From Glycine soja (Eukaryota; Streptophyta; Magnoliopsida; Fabales; Fabaceae), in the NCBI RefSeq assembly GCF_004193775.1, contig NC_041011.1, forward strand, positions 42,787,167 through 42,851,166: a stretch of DNA of 64,000 nucleotides, given 5' to 3'. The position numbers and the translations under genes were made by a program. Positions 34,567-46,297 of the stretch are shown piece after piece. The notes beneath the pieces were generated by a model. It had not been told where the DNA came from, did no database searches, and saw only the letters and a program-made list of their open reading frames with translations. Within the stretch, counting starts at the first letter, position 1; each line of letters opens with the position of its first letter.

Positions 34567-35426
34567 TTATTCTGTTATTTGAATAACTCCTCATTGATTA
34601 TATTCTCTAGACCATAAACATCTTGAGGCTAATGCATAAGCAACCAAATGCAACATTAAATTAAAACAAGACTTCAGGATACTAAGATGAAAAATTGATA
34701 GCAGTTATGAAGCCTCATCAAGCAAAGCATAAGATTATTTCAAGCTTAATTTATTCTAATTCCCTTTTAAGAAATTCTCCTCAACACACAAAAGAAATAG
34801 AAAAAACACGTAAGTTATGAATGATAAGTGCAGCAGAAAAAAAAAAAACACGTAAGCAATTAACTTAATGTGAAACGCCAGAATTATTAGCATCTACATC
34901 CAAAAGGTCCAAAGACATAATATTAGCGTGGACTTTAGGCTTTCCATCTTATAGTCATTAGTGACTTACATCTTTTATTTTTTTTGTATATTTTTTTTTC
35001 ACTAATCGCATTCAGAAATCAGAACCTTTGTTTGAATAAGAAACCAGGTTATGCAACAGTTCTCACCAAACATGCTAATAAATTCCTTACAAAAGCTGGT
35101 AGTGAGAAATTGAGATATCTGATATGTAAGTTTGATATATCAGAATTGAAGAATTGTAAAATAACACCTAAGGTAGGTACTGAATATAATAAGTTTTGCC
35201 CAATAAATAATCCTAATCTTTATCCATGAATAATATGGGGCACTGTGTTTGGTGTTTACATTACCACTTATCAGTGATAATTTAACATAAATAGGTTTAT
35301 GATAAGAAATTTCTATGTCTGAATTCATTACAAACTTTTAGGAAATAGTGCGTCAACACACTAAGTAAGTTTAGATACATGCACCGTAAAGGCTTCATAA
35401 TTTTCAAGTTTATACAAAGACCCATA

Positions 35427-35428
<2 letters not shown>

Positions 35429-35488
<60 letters not shown>
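35429..35488. repeat. (AT)n microsatellite
   Basis: An uninterrupted AT run of about 60 bp. It gives rise to meaningless Tyr-Ile repeat reading frames on both strands. Confidence 0.95.
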
Positions 35489-35491
<3 letters not shown>

Positions 35492-37280
35492 CCTCTGCAA
35501 ATTAGCATGCTCACCTCATAGACATCAAAATATGACCTACAAACTAATATTGCATTATCTCTTCCTTCTAAGTTTTGTTTTTCTTTAAAAAAAAAACTAC
35601 TATTAGCACAGATACTATATAACACAACGACCTGTAAATATAGCTAGGGAGATACCAAAAGTAGCTTGAACTATTGAAGTGATTGAGAAAGATCGATCAA
35701 TAATTTCACACCTGATTTGATATAAATAAAGACTTTTTCTGTGGTTTTACCTCCACAGCCAGCAAGGCAACTAAAATTTATTAGCTACCCCTGAAAACGC
35801 CAAAATAAATTAGTGTAAACCTCCATTTCAGGTCCCCAAAATACAAAACGTCACTATTTTAGTTATTCATTAAAGTTTACGTCAATTCAATCTCTGTAGC
35901 ATGTAATGTTAATATCAATTTATTTTCTTGATCATTATAAACACATCAATTTAGTCTCTTAATCTTGCGGTATATATGTAGACTGAAGAACAACTTTAAT
36001 GTCACTTTCCATATTAAAGAACATAATTAATGTCAAAATTATTTATAGAAACAAAGTGATGACACTTGTATCTTGAGTTTAGAGGATTAAAGTAGGATTT
36101 AGTTCATTAATTATGATCTCCGTGTCAAAACAGGAAAATGGGCCAGAACAGTGAAGTTTATTAATTGAAGTGGAACCACCTTGGTGGGTACGGGCAGCAC
36201 TAACTGATTTCAGGTAAGTTCATGATTCCTTTTAGACAGGCTGCACGCCGTGACTGAAGGACAAGGTGAAATTACAGATCATATTATCGTGCGTGGATGC
36301 ATCACTTCAATTTGTCAGGGAATGGCCATAAAAACTTGAACTTTTGGTTTCTCTTTAGCTATCATCATCTTTCCGTATAAACTTCACAATCTTCTTGCAT
36401 AACTAGAAGAAAAAGAGGCGTAAACAACATTTGTGAGTTGAAACAAGTGAATGAGTCATTTTGTTGAAGCAAGTCGTGCATATCACTTTTATGTGGAAAC
36501 AATCACCAATGCTGATGAATATGAAGTTGACAAGAGTAACATTATCATAAGGAAATGCTTCTCAGCTCTTTACCAAAGATGGATCCCCAAAAAGCTTTCC
36601 CAGATAAAGGTAATTGTGCAGAAGAGTTCTTCAATTCGGCATTAAACATTCCCCAAAAAGCTTTCCCAGTTGAAGGAAAATTTTGGAATCTCAGACACGG
36701 GAAAAGGAAAATATCAAAACACATGCTAAAATGGTAAAAGGGAGCGGAAAACTTGAAATGAGAAACAAAGCTTGTAAGCTGTAATGTAACCCCACTTGAG
36801 CCATTTCATGGCGACTCACTGCTTTGTCTCCCTTTGTACCATGCAAGTCTGCAATCCCAACATGCCCAACACCACTTTCATTATTTTCCACACCCACCAA
36901 CCAATTCTAAATCTTTTTCCATCGATCACGGCCAGAGTTTCAAGTTTCAATCAACTTCAAGGACGTACTTTCAGCAGCAGAGGGACCCCATCCTCCATCC
37001 ACCCCCAACTCCAAGCCTAGATTTTTATTTATTTGGTGAAAACTCTCCAAGCCTAGATAGTAGTAAATAAAAGTAACCAACCACAAGTCAGGCTAAAGTA
37101 AACAGAACAAAAGTGCCACTGGTAAAGTAAATAAGTAAAGAAAGCCTAAAAGGGTTGGTTAGTGAAGAGAATTTAAAAAAGTAAAAAAAGAAAAGAAGAA
37201 GAGATATTTATGATTGATTTTTGTGAGTAAAGTGCGCCCACACATGGCAGCTGTCTCCAGCCCATGTTCCCTGAAGCACT

Positions 37281-37288
37281 TTATATAT
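37281..37288 (+). promoter_or_regulatory. Probable TATA box of the EXORDIUM-like gene
   Basis: TTATATAT lies 58-65 bp upstream of the chosen ATG, predicting a short leader of about 30 nt. It also shows why the in-frame ATG at 37214 is unlikely to be the start. Confidence 0.5.
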
Positions 37289-37345
37289 CCATCCTTCTTA
37301 CCATATTCACTTAGAGTCCCATCCCTTGCTGAAATTGTCACGACC

Positions 37346-38398
37346 ATGTTGTCATTATTCACCAACTTGCTCCTCTTCCTATCCCTGCTAATCGGTCTAT
37401 GCAATTGCAGGGTAACAACAACAAATGAAGAGGTGCAAACCCTAAACACAAACACTCACTTCAACCCACAGGTCCCACCCCTCCGAACCCTCTCTTCCTC
37501 GAAGCGGTTCGAGGGTTCCTCGGAGTTCGTGAAGCTCAAATACCACATGGGACCTGTGCTATCGTCTCCGATCAACATCTACCTCATCTGGTACGGCAAG
37601 TGGCCCCAATCCCAGAAGCTCCTCATCAAGGACTTCCTCAACTCAATCTCCGACGACCACCACCGCGCCTCCCCCTCTCCCTCCGTCTCCGACTGGTGGC
37701 GCACTGTCTCCCTCTACACCGACCAGACCGGCGCCAACATCTCCCGCTCCGTCTCCATCGCCGGCGAGTACTCCGACCTCCGCTACTCCCACGGCACACA
37801 CCTCACCCGCCTCTCCGTGCAGGACGTCATCGCCACCGCCGTCCAGGCCAAGCCCTTCCCCGTCGACCACCGCAACGGGATCTACCTAATCCTCACCGCC
37901 GAAGACGTCACCATGGAAGACTTCTGCCGCGCCGTCTGCGGTTTCCACTACTTCACCTTCCCATCCAAGGTGGGTTACACGCTCCCTTACGCCTGGGTGG
38001 GGAACTCAGGAAAACAGTGTCCCGAGGTTTGCGCTTATCCCTTCGCTGTTCCCGGCTACATGGGCGGCGGCGGCCCCGGCCACCTCACGCCGCCGAACGG
38101 CGACGTCGGAGTGGACGGCATGGTGAGCGTGATCGGGCACGAGCTGGCGGAGCTCTCGTCGAACCCGCTGGTGAACGCGTGGTACGCCGGCGAGGACCCC
38201 ACCGCGCCAACCGAGATCGGAGATTTGTGCGAGGGGTTGTACGGAACGGGTGGTGGCGGCGGTTATATTGGTTCCGTTATGAAAGATGGTGAAGGGAGAA
38301 CCTTTAATCTTAACGGTAGGAATGGACGGAAGTTTCTAGTGCAGTGGATTTGGAGCCCCGTTTTGAAGGCTTGTGCTGGGCCCAATGCTTTGGATTGA
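37346..38398 (+). CDS. EXORDIUM-like / PHI-1 family secreted protein
   Basis: A single-exon gene of 350 residues. The frame is open further upstream (ATG at 37214), but the ATG at 37346 gives a proper signal peptide (MLSLFTNLLLFLSLLIGLCNC), lies downstream of the TATA box and fits the family length. The phosphate-induced-1 domain fills about residues 60-345. Family landmarks are YHMGPVL, NIYLIWYGKW, GYTLPYAWVGNSGKQCPEVCAYPFAVP (three closely spaced Cys counting the upstream CG), the block GHELAELSSNPLVNAWY (His at about 265) and APTEIGDLC. EXORDIUM and EXL proteins act in the apoplast and promote brassinosteroid-linked cell expansion or adaptation to low carbon; no enzymatic activity is established. 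Third codon positions are strikingly GC-rich compared with the surrounding DNA. Intronless structure is normal for the family. Confidence 0.93.
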   Translation: MLSLFTNLLLFLSLLIGLCNCRVTTTNEEVQTLNTNTHFNPQVPPLRTLSSSKRFEGSSEFVKLKYHMGPVLSSPINIYLIWYGKWPQSQKLLIKDFLNSISDDHHRASPSPSVSDWWRTVSLYTDQTGANISRSVSIAGEYSDLRYSHGTHLTRLSVQDVIATAVQAKPFPVDHRNGIYLILTAEDVTMEDFCRAVCGFHYFTFPSKVGYTLPYAWVGNSGKQCPEVCAYPFAVPGYMGGGGPGHLTPPNGDVGVDGMVSVIGHELAELSSNPLVNAWYAGEDPTAPTEIGDLCEGLYGTGGGGGYIGSVMKDGEGRTFNLNGRNGRKFLVQWIWSPVLKACAGPNALD

Positions 38399-38924
38399 AT
38401 TCCTTCATACATTACAAGCTCTGCCTGCTACTCTTTTTTTGCTTACTTACCCTATCTATGTATCATACACCTAATGATGCTTTTTTTTATTATTAATGAC
38501 GATATTCATTTTTATCTTCTCCATCCTTTTTGCGCTCTTTGATTCCAGTCCCTGAATTTGAGTCTTATGATCTGCCAATATCATTGTCTCAGATAAAATA
38601 TGATGATTACTAAATTCGTTAAATGTATCGTTAACCTAATATATTCTGCAGCATTATGAGTTTAAATTAAACTTACTAAAAGCAGGCGATGATTACGCTA
38701 GGCAAGAATCTTGAATACTCTAATCGTGACTCGTGAGTACATTGTATGAGATAATCTTGTCTTATTCTATACAGTAAAATTATGTTTACCGTGTTATTAT
38801 GAAACTAATTTTTTCTCTCACTTCTTTATTATGTTTGGTTATAGTTAACTAATTTCATTATACGATGATCTGTAGTTTTAATTGCATTCGTGTTCGTGTT
38901 GTCTTCCTTTAATGTGCACAGTTA
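38399..38924. other. 3' flank of the EXORDIUM-like gene
   Basis: Probable 3' UTR followed by AT-rich intergenic DNA. No clear poly(A) signal fixes the end. Confidence 0.45.
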
Positions 38925-38932
38925 TTCTTGTC

Positions 38933-39820
38933 GAGGGGCGGAGCTACTTGGGGAAGTTACTTGTAGACGGGGGAGCCATGAAATTTCAAAAAGTAAAGCA
39001 AACTTTTTAAAAAATATTTATATATAGGTACGTTTTGTTGAATTAGGAGAAATATTTGAGGGAAAAAAATAGGATGGAAGATTTTATATCGTGGTATAAG
39101 GCATGGGTGTGTGTGATTGATTTATTAGTGTTTGTGAGTGGAGGGAATGCTTATTAAGACGAGTTTAGTATTTTTATCACTTATGATGTGTGAGATCATG
39201 GATGAAAGACTCTTCAACTTTTACGAACATGCATGTATAGGTATGTGAACTTCCTTATGTAATGTCAAAATGCTTATATATAATGTGTATGTATTATATA
39301 AGTATAAATATATTTAGTGAAATAAATATTTTATGAGTGAAAAATAAAAATTAAACGAGTCATACATTCAATAATGATAGAGATTTATTACTTTAGTTCT
39401 TATATCAATATATCTTCTTATCGTTTATGAATTACAATGAAAGATTTTTTAATACTTAAAGGACTTTTTAGTATCATTTTTAATACTCAAGGATTTATCT
39501 GAACGACTATTTAGGAGAGAGAGTAATACTTTAGATAAAAAAATTGATGATTTTTTTTTCTTTTTTTTCCCTTCTTGGTTCTTAGTTTATCGCACTTAAC
39601 TTTTTCTTACAAAAATATCTTTATTTGATTTTGGTATGATGATTGAGCAACTTAATTAATAGAAAATTATTAAATCATAAGTTATTTTAAGATTTTTTTT
39701 ACATAAGAATGAAAAAATGTCAGAAAATTTAGATAAAATTATAAAATAGAAAATCTATGAATATTTTTTTTTCAACCTTATTTTTGGCCCTCTAATTTTT
39801 TGGTTCAAGCTCCGCGACTG
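38933..39820. mobile_element. Second non-autonomous hAT-like element
   Basis: Seen: the left end is GAGGGGCGGAGCTACTTGG and the right end, on the opposite strand, is CAGTCGCGGAGCTTGAACC. Both carry the GCGGAGCT core typical of plant hAT (Tip100-type, CAGGGGCGGAGC) termini. Candidate 8-bp target duplications TTCTTGTC (38925-38932) and CTCTTGTC (39821-39828) match at 7 of 8 positions. The 888-bp interior is AT-rich without a transposase frame, so the copy depends on another element. Confidence 0.6.
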
Positions 39821-39828
39821 CTCTTGTC

Positions 39829-42800
39829 TATACTAGTAGTAATAGAACTTGAATGTAAACTCTTTAGCTTTTTAAAATGTTTCTTACTATCAACTTTTTA
39901 AAAGTAAAGCAACCCTCTAGTTTTATTATAATACTAGTACACTTATTTATTATTTTTAAAAATAATTCAACACGGTGCTTTGTTAGTTGAATGAATAATT
40001 TAATATTTTTAAATTCAGCTTTTAATAAATAGTTTATCTTTTTCCAAGAGAAAATTGGAAGGGAGAAGGGAACTTCCCATTCCAATACATAAGCAGTTCG
40101 TGAATATTATAATTACTAACATCATCCTCTAACTTCAAACTCAGTTTATGTGATCCATAAAAATAAAGAAGCCAATTAGAAAAAGCCATTTCCCATTAGC
40201 TAAATAAATTATAATCTATACTTAAGCTTATTTGATTATTTTATTCTATAAACCAAATGTGCACTACATTTTTCCAACAGTATCTTGTTAGTCATTAGAT
40301 ATAGATTTTCCTAGTCTCTACTTTCTACCTACCAAAATCAAGTATGTTGAGGAAGTATTGAAAGTAGCACATGCAAACGTGAAGTCTAGTAATGCAAAAA
40401 GACTACCAAAAACAACAATCCCCCCCCACCACCACTTAGGCACATGGTAATCATGAAATTAATTATGTGTGTTTCTATTCCTTGATCGTAGATTTTTGGC
40501 ATGTTTACTTTTTGCTTTTGACATTATTCGATTGGATGGAATGGGTGGAAAGATCAAAGATGAATAGCAAAAATTTTGTGGCTTTTTAATTTTGTTGATG
40601 ATGGGAGAGAGAGATGCCGATGCTAAAGGGCAAGGAAATACTAAGAAGAAAGAGAGACTTCGAGTCGAAAAGTGTTAACCAATTCAGGCCCACTTCAATT
40701 GCAAAATTTGTTGTTCACAGCTAATCACATGTCCCACTCAGCGCACAATTACAAATAACACGACCCATCTTGTGAAGTGTATTCATTGACATTTATGTCT
40801 ATTATTGATCTTCACTTTCAAAAAATTTAGGAAGTTTCGGAGTGTATTAGCTTACAGTTAGTAGCTGATAAAAATATCAGACATTATTTTCCCGGCCTTT
40901 TAGTCTTTTGTTTTCTCTTGTTCTCACCAAACACAAAAAGATTTGGAAGGATAGCTCCACATGATTTTTTTTTCTTTAAGAGAAAATTATTTTATGTCTG
41001 TATGGTATTCAAATAATTTTTTCTACTCTATGGCAAAACTGCAAATTAAATTTGATTACTATTGAAAAAATACAATTCTACTTTTCTTTTTGCAACACTT
41101 AATCATTTCAACGACAGACCAAAAAAATGTATCAAGATGTTATATAGTTTACAAAACATCATATTCTCGTGTTCCCCTTATCTTTGAAGAGATACAAACA
41201 ATTTTATCTCTTTAAACAGGAAATATATACTTTATATTCAATCATAATTTATTTCTTACATAAAATTGTATCGTATGAAAAGTTGGCAAAATATAAATAT
41301 ATCATGTAAACACTCTGAGTTCAGAATTTTTTCCTGTTTGAACTTAGGACAACATTCTCTCCTCTTAAATTTTTCTACACCAAAAACAAAAACGAAAAGT
41401 CGATTTAAAAAAAATCAAGATAAAAATACTTTTTTTTTTACTTTTAAATTGTAGTTATTTTGTTAAATATGTTACTTACAAAGATTTATTAATAGGGTTA
41501 AAAATATGTTACCAATATGAAAACTGATTTTTGTATTAGTAAATCTTCTTAATGTCCTATAATTTGAGTTCTATCATGTTTATTTAACCTACATATTTAA
41601 AAAATGTCTTAAATAAAAATGTTCGAAAAATGATTAAAACAACTAAGCTTGCAGGTTGGTCCATTTACCAATCATCCTTAGTTTTTAATAATTTCTTATA
41701 TGTTTTTGGTTTATCCTATATACAAGATCACACGAGGAGTTTAATTGGTAGCTTATTTGATTGAGTGGTATGTAATAATATTTCACCTTTAAATGTAGGA
41801 GAATTTCATTTAAATTAATTATTTGATAAGCCATCAGCATTCTTAAGCCTGCATTATTAATCGCTAAACCCTTGTCCTAGACCAATAGATCGATTTGAAG
41901 TTCTTTTTTTTCTTTTTTTAAATGCATATCAAGTTTGAAGAATTGTGTACAGTGCACTCATACAAGTCCAGTTTTAACTAATCACATCGCACGCATGCTA
42001 TTCAAATGCAGTTAACCCAAAAGACTTATCAGCCCAAATTCAAATGAGAATCACTCAATTTATTTATCTGTTTCTTGCGTATTATCACAATAGCTACTTA
42101 TAACCAAAATGATTGAGACTGCTAATTAATGTACTGAGATTAAAATTAAATTATTTGGATACTACTTAAATTTAATTTTTAGCGAAAATATTTTGTTATC
42201 ATATTTTATTTATTTCTTAATTGAACTCTGAATTAATTATAGTTTCTTTTAAAATATCTATAAAAAAATTAAGATAAAATGTCAATAAGCAATGCATACA
42301 TCTAGAAAAGAATTTGATTTTTATTATAATTTAATAATCTTATTATAGATAGCAACTATATAGATATAGTCAGTAAGCAATGCATACATCTAGAAAAGAA
42401 TTTGATTTTTATTATAATTTAATAATCTTATTATAGATAGCAACTATTTGTGCACTCACTTTTTCTACTACTTGTTTTTATCTTTTTATGTTCTTATTTT
42501 TTTATTAACAGAAAAAGAAAGAAAACTTTCCACTTGTTAATTTTTTTATTAGCGAGCCTTGGGTGTGGTGAAGGGATGATGCCTGAAGAATAACCAAATG
42601 ATGTATCCCTTGAGTATCATCATTAGCAAGAGAATCAGCAACCTAGTTCCCCTCTCAAGATATTCCTAATAAGAAGAATCCATCGGGTAGTAAGGGTGAG
42701 TGGAATGCACAAAGAGAATATGATTCACACACCAAGTTAGAAAATGACTTGGAGTTCTGCAAGAGTATTAGAAGCTACTCCACATGAGCCAAAGAAACTG

Positions 42801-43747
42801 ACAATCCATACATCACTCCATTCACGAACACCACCACCAAAACCCGCTTCTCTTGGGTTACCAAACGCACACCCATCAATGTTGAACTTGGACACACCAA
42901 TCTCTTTTTATATTATGTTTCAGAAGTTATTTCAATTAATTTTTTATTTTACTATTTAGTTAATAATTTTTATTTTCTTGAAGAAATTAAATTGCCACAA
43001 CTTTCTTTAATTTGAATTTTTATTTTTCTAGAGCCCGAACCAAATACGTTTTGATAAATTTATAACAATAAAAAAGAAAGATTTTATGAGAAAAATATGA
43101 TAAATATACATTCATTATCATATTTTTTAATGCATCCCGATGTAATTTTTAGTAGAAAAGTTAATAGTATTTATTAATTTCTTAACAGATATCTTAATAA
43201 GAACATTAAAAAAAATCCTATCTAGCAATTTTTTATTTTCTTCTAAAGTTGTGTGTACTAATTGTCATATCTTAGATGTTTAACATTAATTATCCATCTA
43301 ATCTTGTTTAATCCTTAAGCATGGAACAAATCTTGTTGAAAGAGACGTTTTCGATAAAGATGAATCACCCCTTTCAGTAAGACTAGTTTGTACCCAACAA
43401 TGTCACTGTACGAAATAATTTTAGTCAAACCTTAATTAACAACTATCAATACATTTTTCTTTCTCCAATACAGCCCCTAAGCTTGATGAGCAACTTAAAA
43501 AATCAAATTTCATGAACCTTTGAAAGGTCAAGTAGTAAACGTAATACATTTTTATGAAAAATCGTGTAATAAATTTCATTGGACAATAATTGTATGCACA
43601 CTCTTACGACTTGAACACACTAGCACAAGATCAAATCAGCTGGGAGTAATCTTCTCTTCTAAATTTTGCACACCTCCTAAGATTAACAATGAAAACCTCA
43701 AGTAAATTAATTTCCTCCTCCCAAAAAAATGCAAGAGGTTGTTTAAC
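39829..43747. other. Intergenic DNA, no gene seen
   Basis: AT-rich sequence between the hAT-like element and the 3' end of the ketoacyl-CoA synthase gene. One tandem duplication (42281-42447) is listed separately. The frames at 39864-40085, 41266-41454, 42744-42959 and 43520-43705 have no domain. Confidence 0.55.
42281..42447. repeat. Tandem duplication of an 88-bp unit
   Basis: The segment starting GTCAATAAGCAATGCATACA at 42281 is repeated from 42369 (GTCAGTAAGC...) to about 42447, with almost no differences. The last few bases of the second copy are missing. Confidence 0.85.
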
Positions 43748-46026
43748 TTAGGAACTAATGGTTGCCACTTTAGGCACATGAACAGGAAACTCGTGAATCT
43801 CATCCATCCAAGGATTTTTCTCCTTTGCTGGATTAATGGTCCTCAATGCACGCCACACAGCACTGTTGCACTTGAACCCTGAACCAAATGCAATCTGCCA
43901 AGTCCTGTCACCCTTTCTGATCCTCCCTTTAGCTTCAGTGTAGGCCAATTCATACCACAAGGAACTGCTAGAAGTGTTGCCAAACCTGTTCAGTGTCATT
44001 CTTGAAGGCTCCATGTGCCAATCAGAGAGCTCAAGATTCTTCTCCAACTCATCCAACACTGCTCTTCCTCCAGCATGGATGCAAAAGTGCTCAAAAGCTA
44101 GCTTGAAGTCTGGTATGTATGGCTTTATTTTCATCTTGAACACTTTTCTAGCCACCAAAGTTGCAAAAAACAAGAGCTGTTCTGACATGGGAAGGACTAA
44201 TGGGCCAAGTGTTGTGATATTGGTCTTGAGGGCTTCTCCTGCAACAGCCATCAAGTCCTTTGAGAGTGCCACACCAATTGTTTTCTTCTCATCTTCTTCT
44301 TGGAAGACACAACCATATGATCTGTCATCTGCACCCTTGTGAGTACGCACTGTATGGATCAGTTGGTATTTGGCTCTTCTGCGATCAGAAGACTTGTTGG
44401 AGAGTAGAACTGCAGCTCCACCCATTCTGAAGAGACAATTTGAGACAAGCATTGACCTGTTGTTGCCAAAATACCAGTTGAGAGTGATGTTCTCCATGCT
44501 CACCACTAAGGCATAAGAGTTTGGATGAACCTGTATATATAAATTATCATAAAAAAGTTAATAGCTAGCCCTTAAAATTTTGCAATAGAGCAATCCTGAG
44601 ATAATCATGAGTGTATATTTAAGGAAAAAGGACTCATGTGCAAAACTATCAATAAAATTTCTTTTGATCCAGTCACTATTATTTTATATAAATGTCATAG
44701 ACAACAAGAACCGTTGGTATATATAGTAAGATCATATATAACTTTCAATTAAATGAATACTCTGATTTAATTTGAAAGCTTCATTTCCCCCAATTGTGCA
44801 AGTGAACAACTGTTTGTTAAGGAATATGTAAACACATCCACAAAAGGTCCATTTCTTTTAGATACTGTCGCTCGGGTACCGTATTAAACAGGGTGGCAAA
44901 ATCGCTAACCTAACAAAACTGCCACCAATATTGACAAAGATCACATGACCAATTGGACATGTGAACAGCTGGGGCAGAAATTGCCACAAGAAACATTAAT
45001 TTATGCATGTGGCCCCACCTGATGTTTATATTGAACATCCTATTACATGAATAATGAAATCCTTTTGATTTTTAATTTTTTGGCCAGATGAAGATATAGA
45101 CCATAGGGTCATGCATTCTAGACAGTTACAACTTAAAATAGATATGAAGTGATAGCTAAATGACCATGAGCAATAGAGCATAACCGGTAGTACTATGACT
45201 TAAGAGAAATGACTAATTTTTTTAAAAGAATATTAAAGATCAGTGCAAAACAAACCTGGAGGAGCTGTTTGGCAAGGTCTATAGAGATAAGTCCAGCACT
45301 GCAACCCATGCCACCAAGATTATAACTTTGGATATTCCCTCTCAGCTTGTAGTGGTTCACAATCATTGCAGAGAGAGAAGGTGTGGGATTGAACAAGCTG
45401 CAATTCACCACCAAAATCCCAATATCCTTAGCCTTCACACCAGTTTTCTCCAGAAGCTGGTCAATGGCTCCAAACATCACTTGCTCAGCTTCTTTCCTTG
45501 CTTCAGCCATACAAGGGTTTGGAGGGATACTCAAGATTGCTGGGGGCAAGTAAGTCTTTTGTCCCAAACCAGACCTCTCAAGTATCTTCTTCTGAAAGGC
45601 CAAGTTCTCCTCCGAAAACACACCAGTTTCCACAGACCTGTGCATGAAAATCTCCCTTGTGCAAGTGCAATCTGGCTCTGGCTTGTAGCACGCAAAATCC
45701 ACCAAGTAAACACCCCTTGGACGGCTCATGAAGTAAAAGGTGACAAGGAACACTATAAGGCTAGAACATAGAGTCACTGAGACAAGATTGAACTTGAGAT
45801 TTTCCCATAGTTGGACAACATCTTGGTAAGAGATTGTTGAAAGATGAGCAGAAGCTACACCAAGAAGGGGTATGAGTAAAAGGTACATAGCATTGGAGAT
45901 CAAGTAGTGGTAACCAAGCTTCACATACTTAAGTCTCACGGATAGGAGAAAGTTTGGAAGTTTCCTTCTTTCTTGTGAAGAAGCTTCAACAGAAACGGTT
46001 CCTGAACCCGGGGTATGATCTGCCAT
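43748..46026 (-). CDS. 3-ketoacyl-CoA synthase (KCS4/KCS9/KCS17-like)
   Basis: Two exons on the minus strand, 46026-45256 and 44530-43748, joined in phase 0 across a 725-bp GT-AG intron, giving 517 residues. The enzyme condenses malonyl-CoA with long-chain acyl-CoA in the endoplasmic-reticulum elongase complex, feeding cuticular wax, sphingolipid and seed-oil chains. Two N-terminal membrane segments lie at about 43-60 and 81-100. The FAE1/CUT1-like condensing domain follows ([15 protein letters not shown] onward). The catalytic triad is visible: Cys242 in [10 protein letters not shown], His409 in [10 protein letters not shown] and Asn442 in RFGNTSSSS. The sequence [22 protein letters not shown] and the intron position just after AKQLLQ resemble the KCS4/9/17 group. 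Length is normal and nothing is broken. The acyl chain length it prefers cannot be read from the sequence. Confidence 0.95.
44531..45255 (-). other. Intron of the 3-ketoacyl-CoA synthase gene
   Basis: Donor CTCCAG|GTTTGT at 45256/45255 and acceptor TATACAG|GTTCATCC at 44531/44530. It is AT-rich and no separate gene is seen in it. Confidence 0.85.
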
Positions 46027-46290
46027 GATATCTGTGGAGGAAGAGGAACCCTTTTGAAACTACTTTTGAGGGGACCCAAAATGGAAGAAAACAAGGAATG
46101 CAACTGCTCAAAATGATCAAAAGACTGTCTTTGGGTTTTCTTTCTCAAAGGGAAAACTTTTTTTTTTTTTTGGCAAAGTACTCAACTTTGGAAGAGAGTG
46201 TATGTTAATTAGCCTATAAGAATGTGAATGAGAGTACAAAAGGAGAAGAAGAAGATCCAATGGGTTGCAAAATAATGAAAGATGGCAGGG

Positions 46291-46297
46291 TTTTAAA
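46291..46297 (-). promoter_or_regulatory. Possible TATA-like element of the ketoacyl-CoA synthase gene
   Basis: On the minus strand TTTAAAA occurs about 265 bp before the start codon, followed by a pyrimidine-rich leader. It is a weak match and another start site is possible. Confidence 0.25.

Larger units (their letters stand above)
33760..37270. other. Intergenic DNA upstream of the EXORDIUM-like gene
   Basis: AT-rich sequence holding a long (AT)n tract, one unassigned exon-like fragment (34288-34566) and a 20-bp word, TCCCCAAAAAGCTTTCCCAG, repeated at 36584 and 36650. Otherwise nothing is supported. The frames at 36451-37070 have no domain. Confidence 0.5.

Noticed and set aside
35297..35625. 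Tyr-Ile repeat proteins on both strands
   Set aside because: Translation of the (AT)n microsatellite.
37214..37345. Longer N-terminus for the EXORDIUM-like protein
   Set aside because: It begins upstream of the TATA box and would bury the signal peptide 44 residues inside the protein.
37600..38292. 230-codon Arg/Pro-rich frame overlapping the EXORDIUM-like gene
   Set aside because: Shadow frame created by GC-rich codons of the real gene; low-complexity composition and no domain.
45328..45771. 147-codon plus-strand frame
   Set aside because: Antisense shadow of exon 1 of the ketoacyl-CoA synthase gene.
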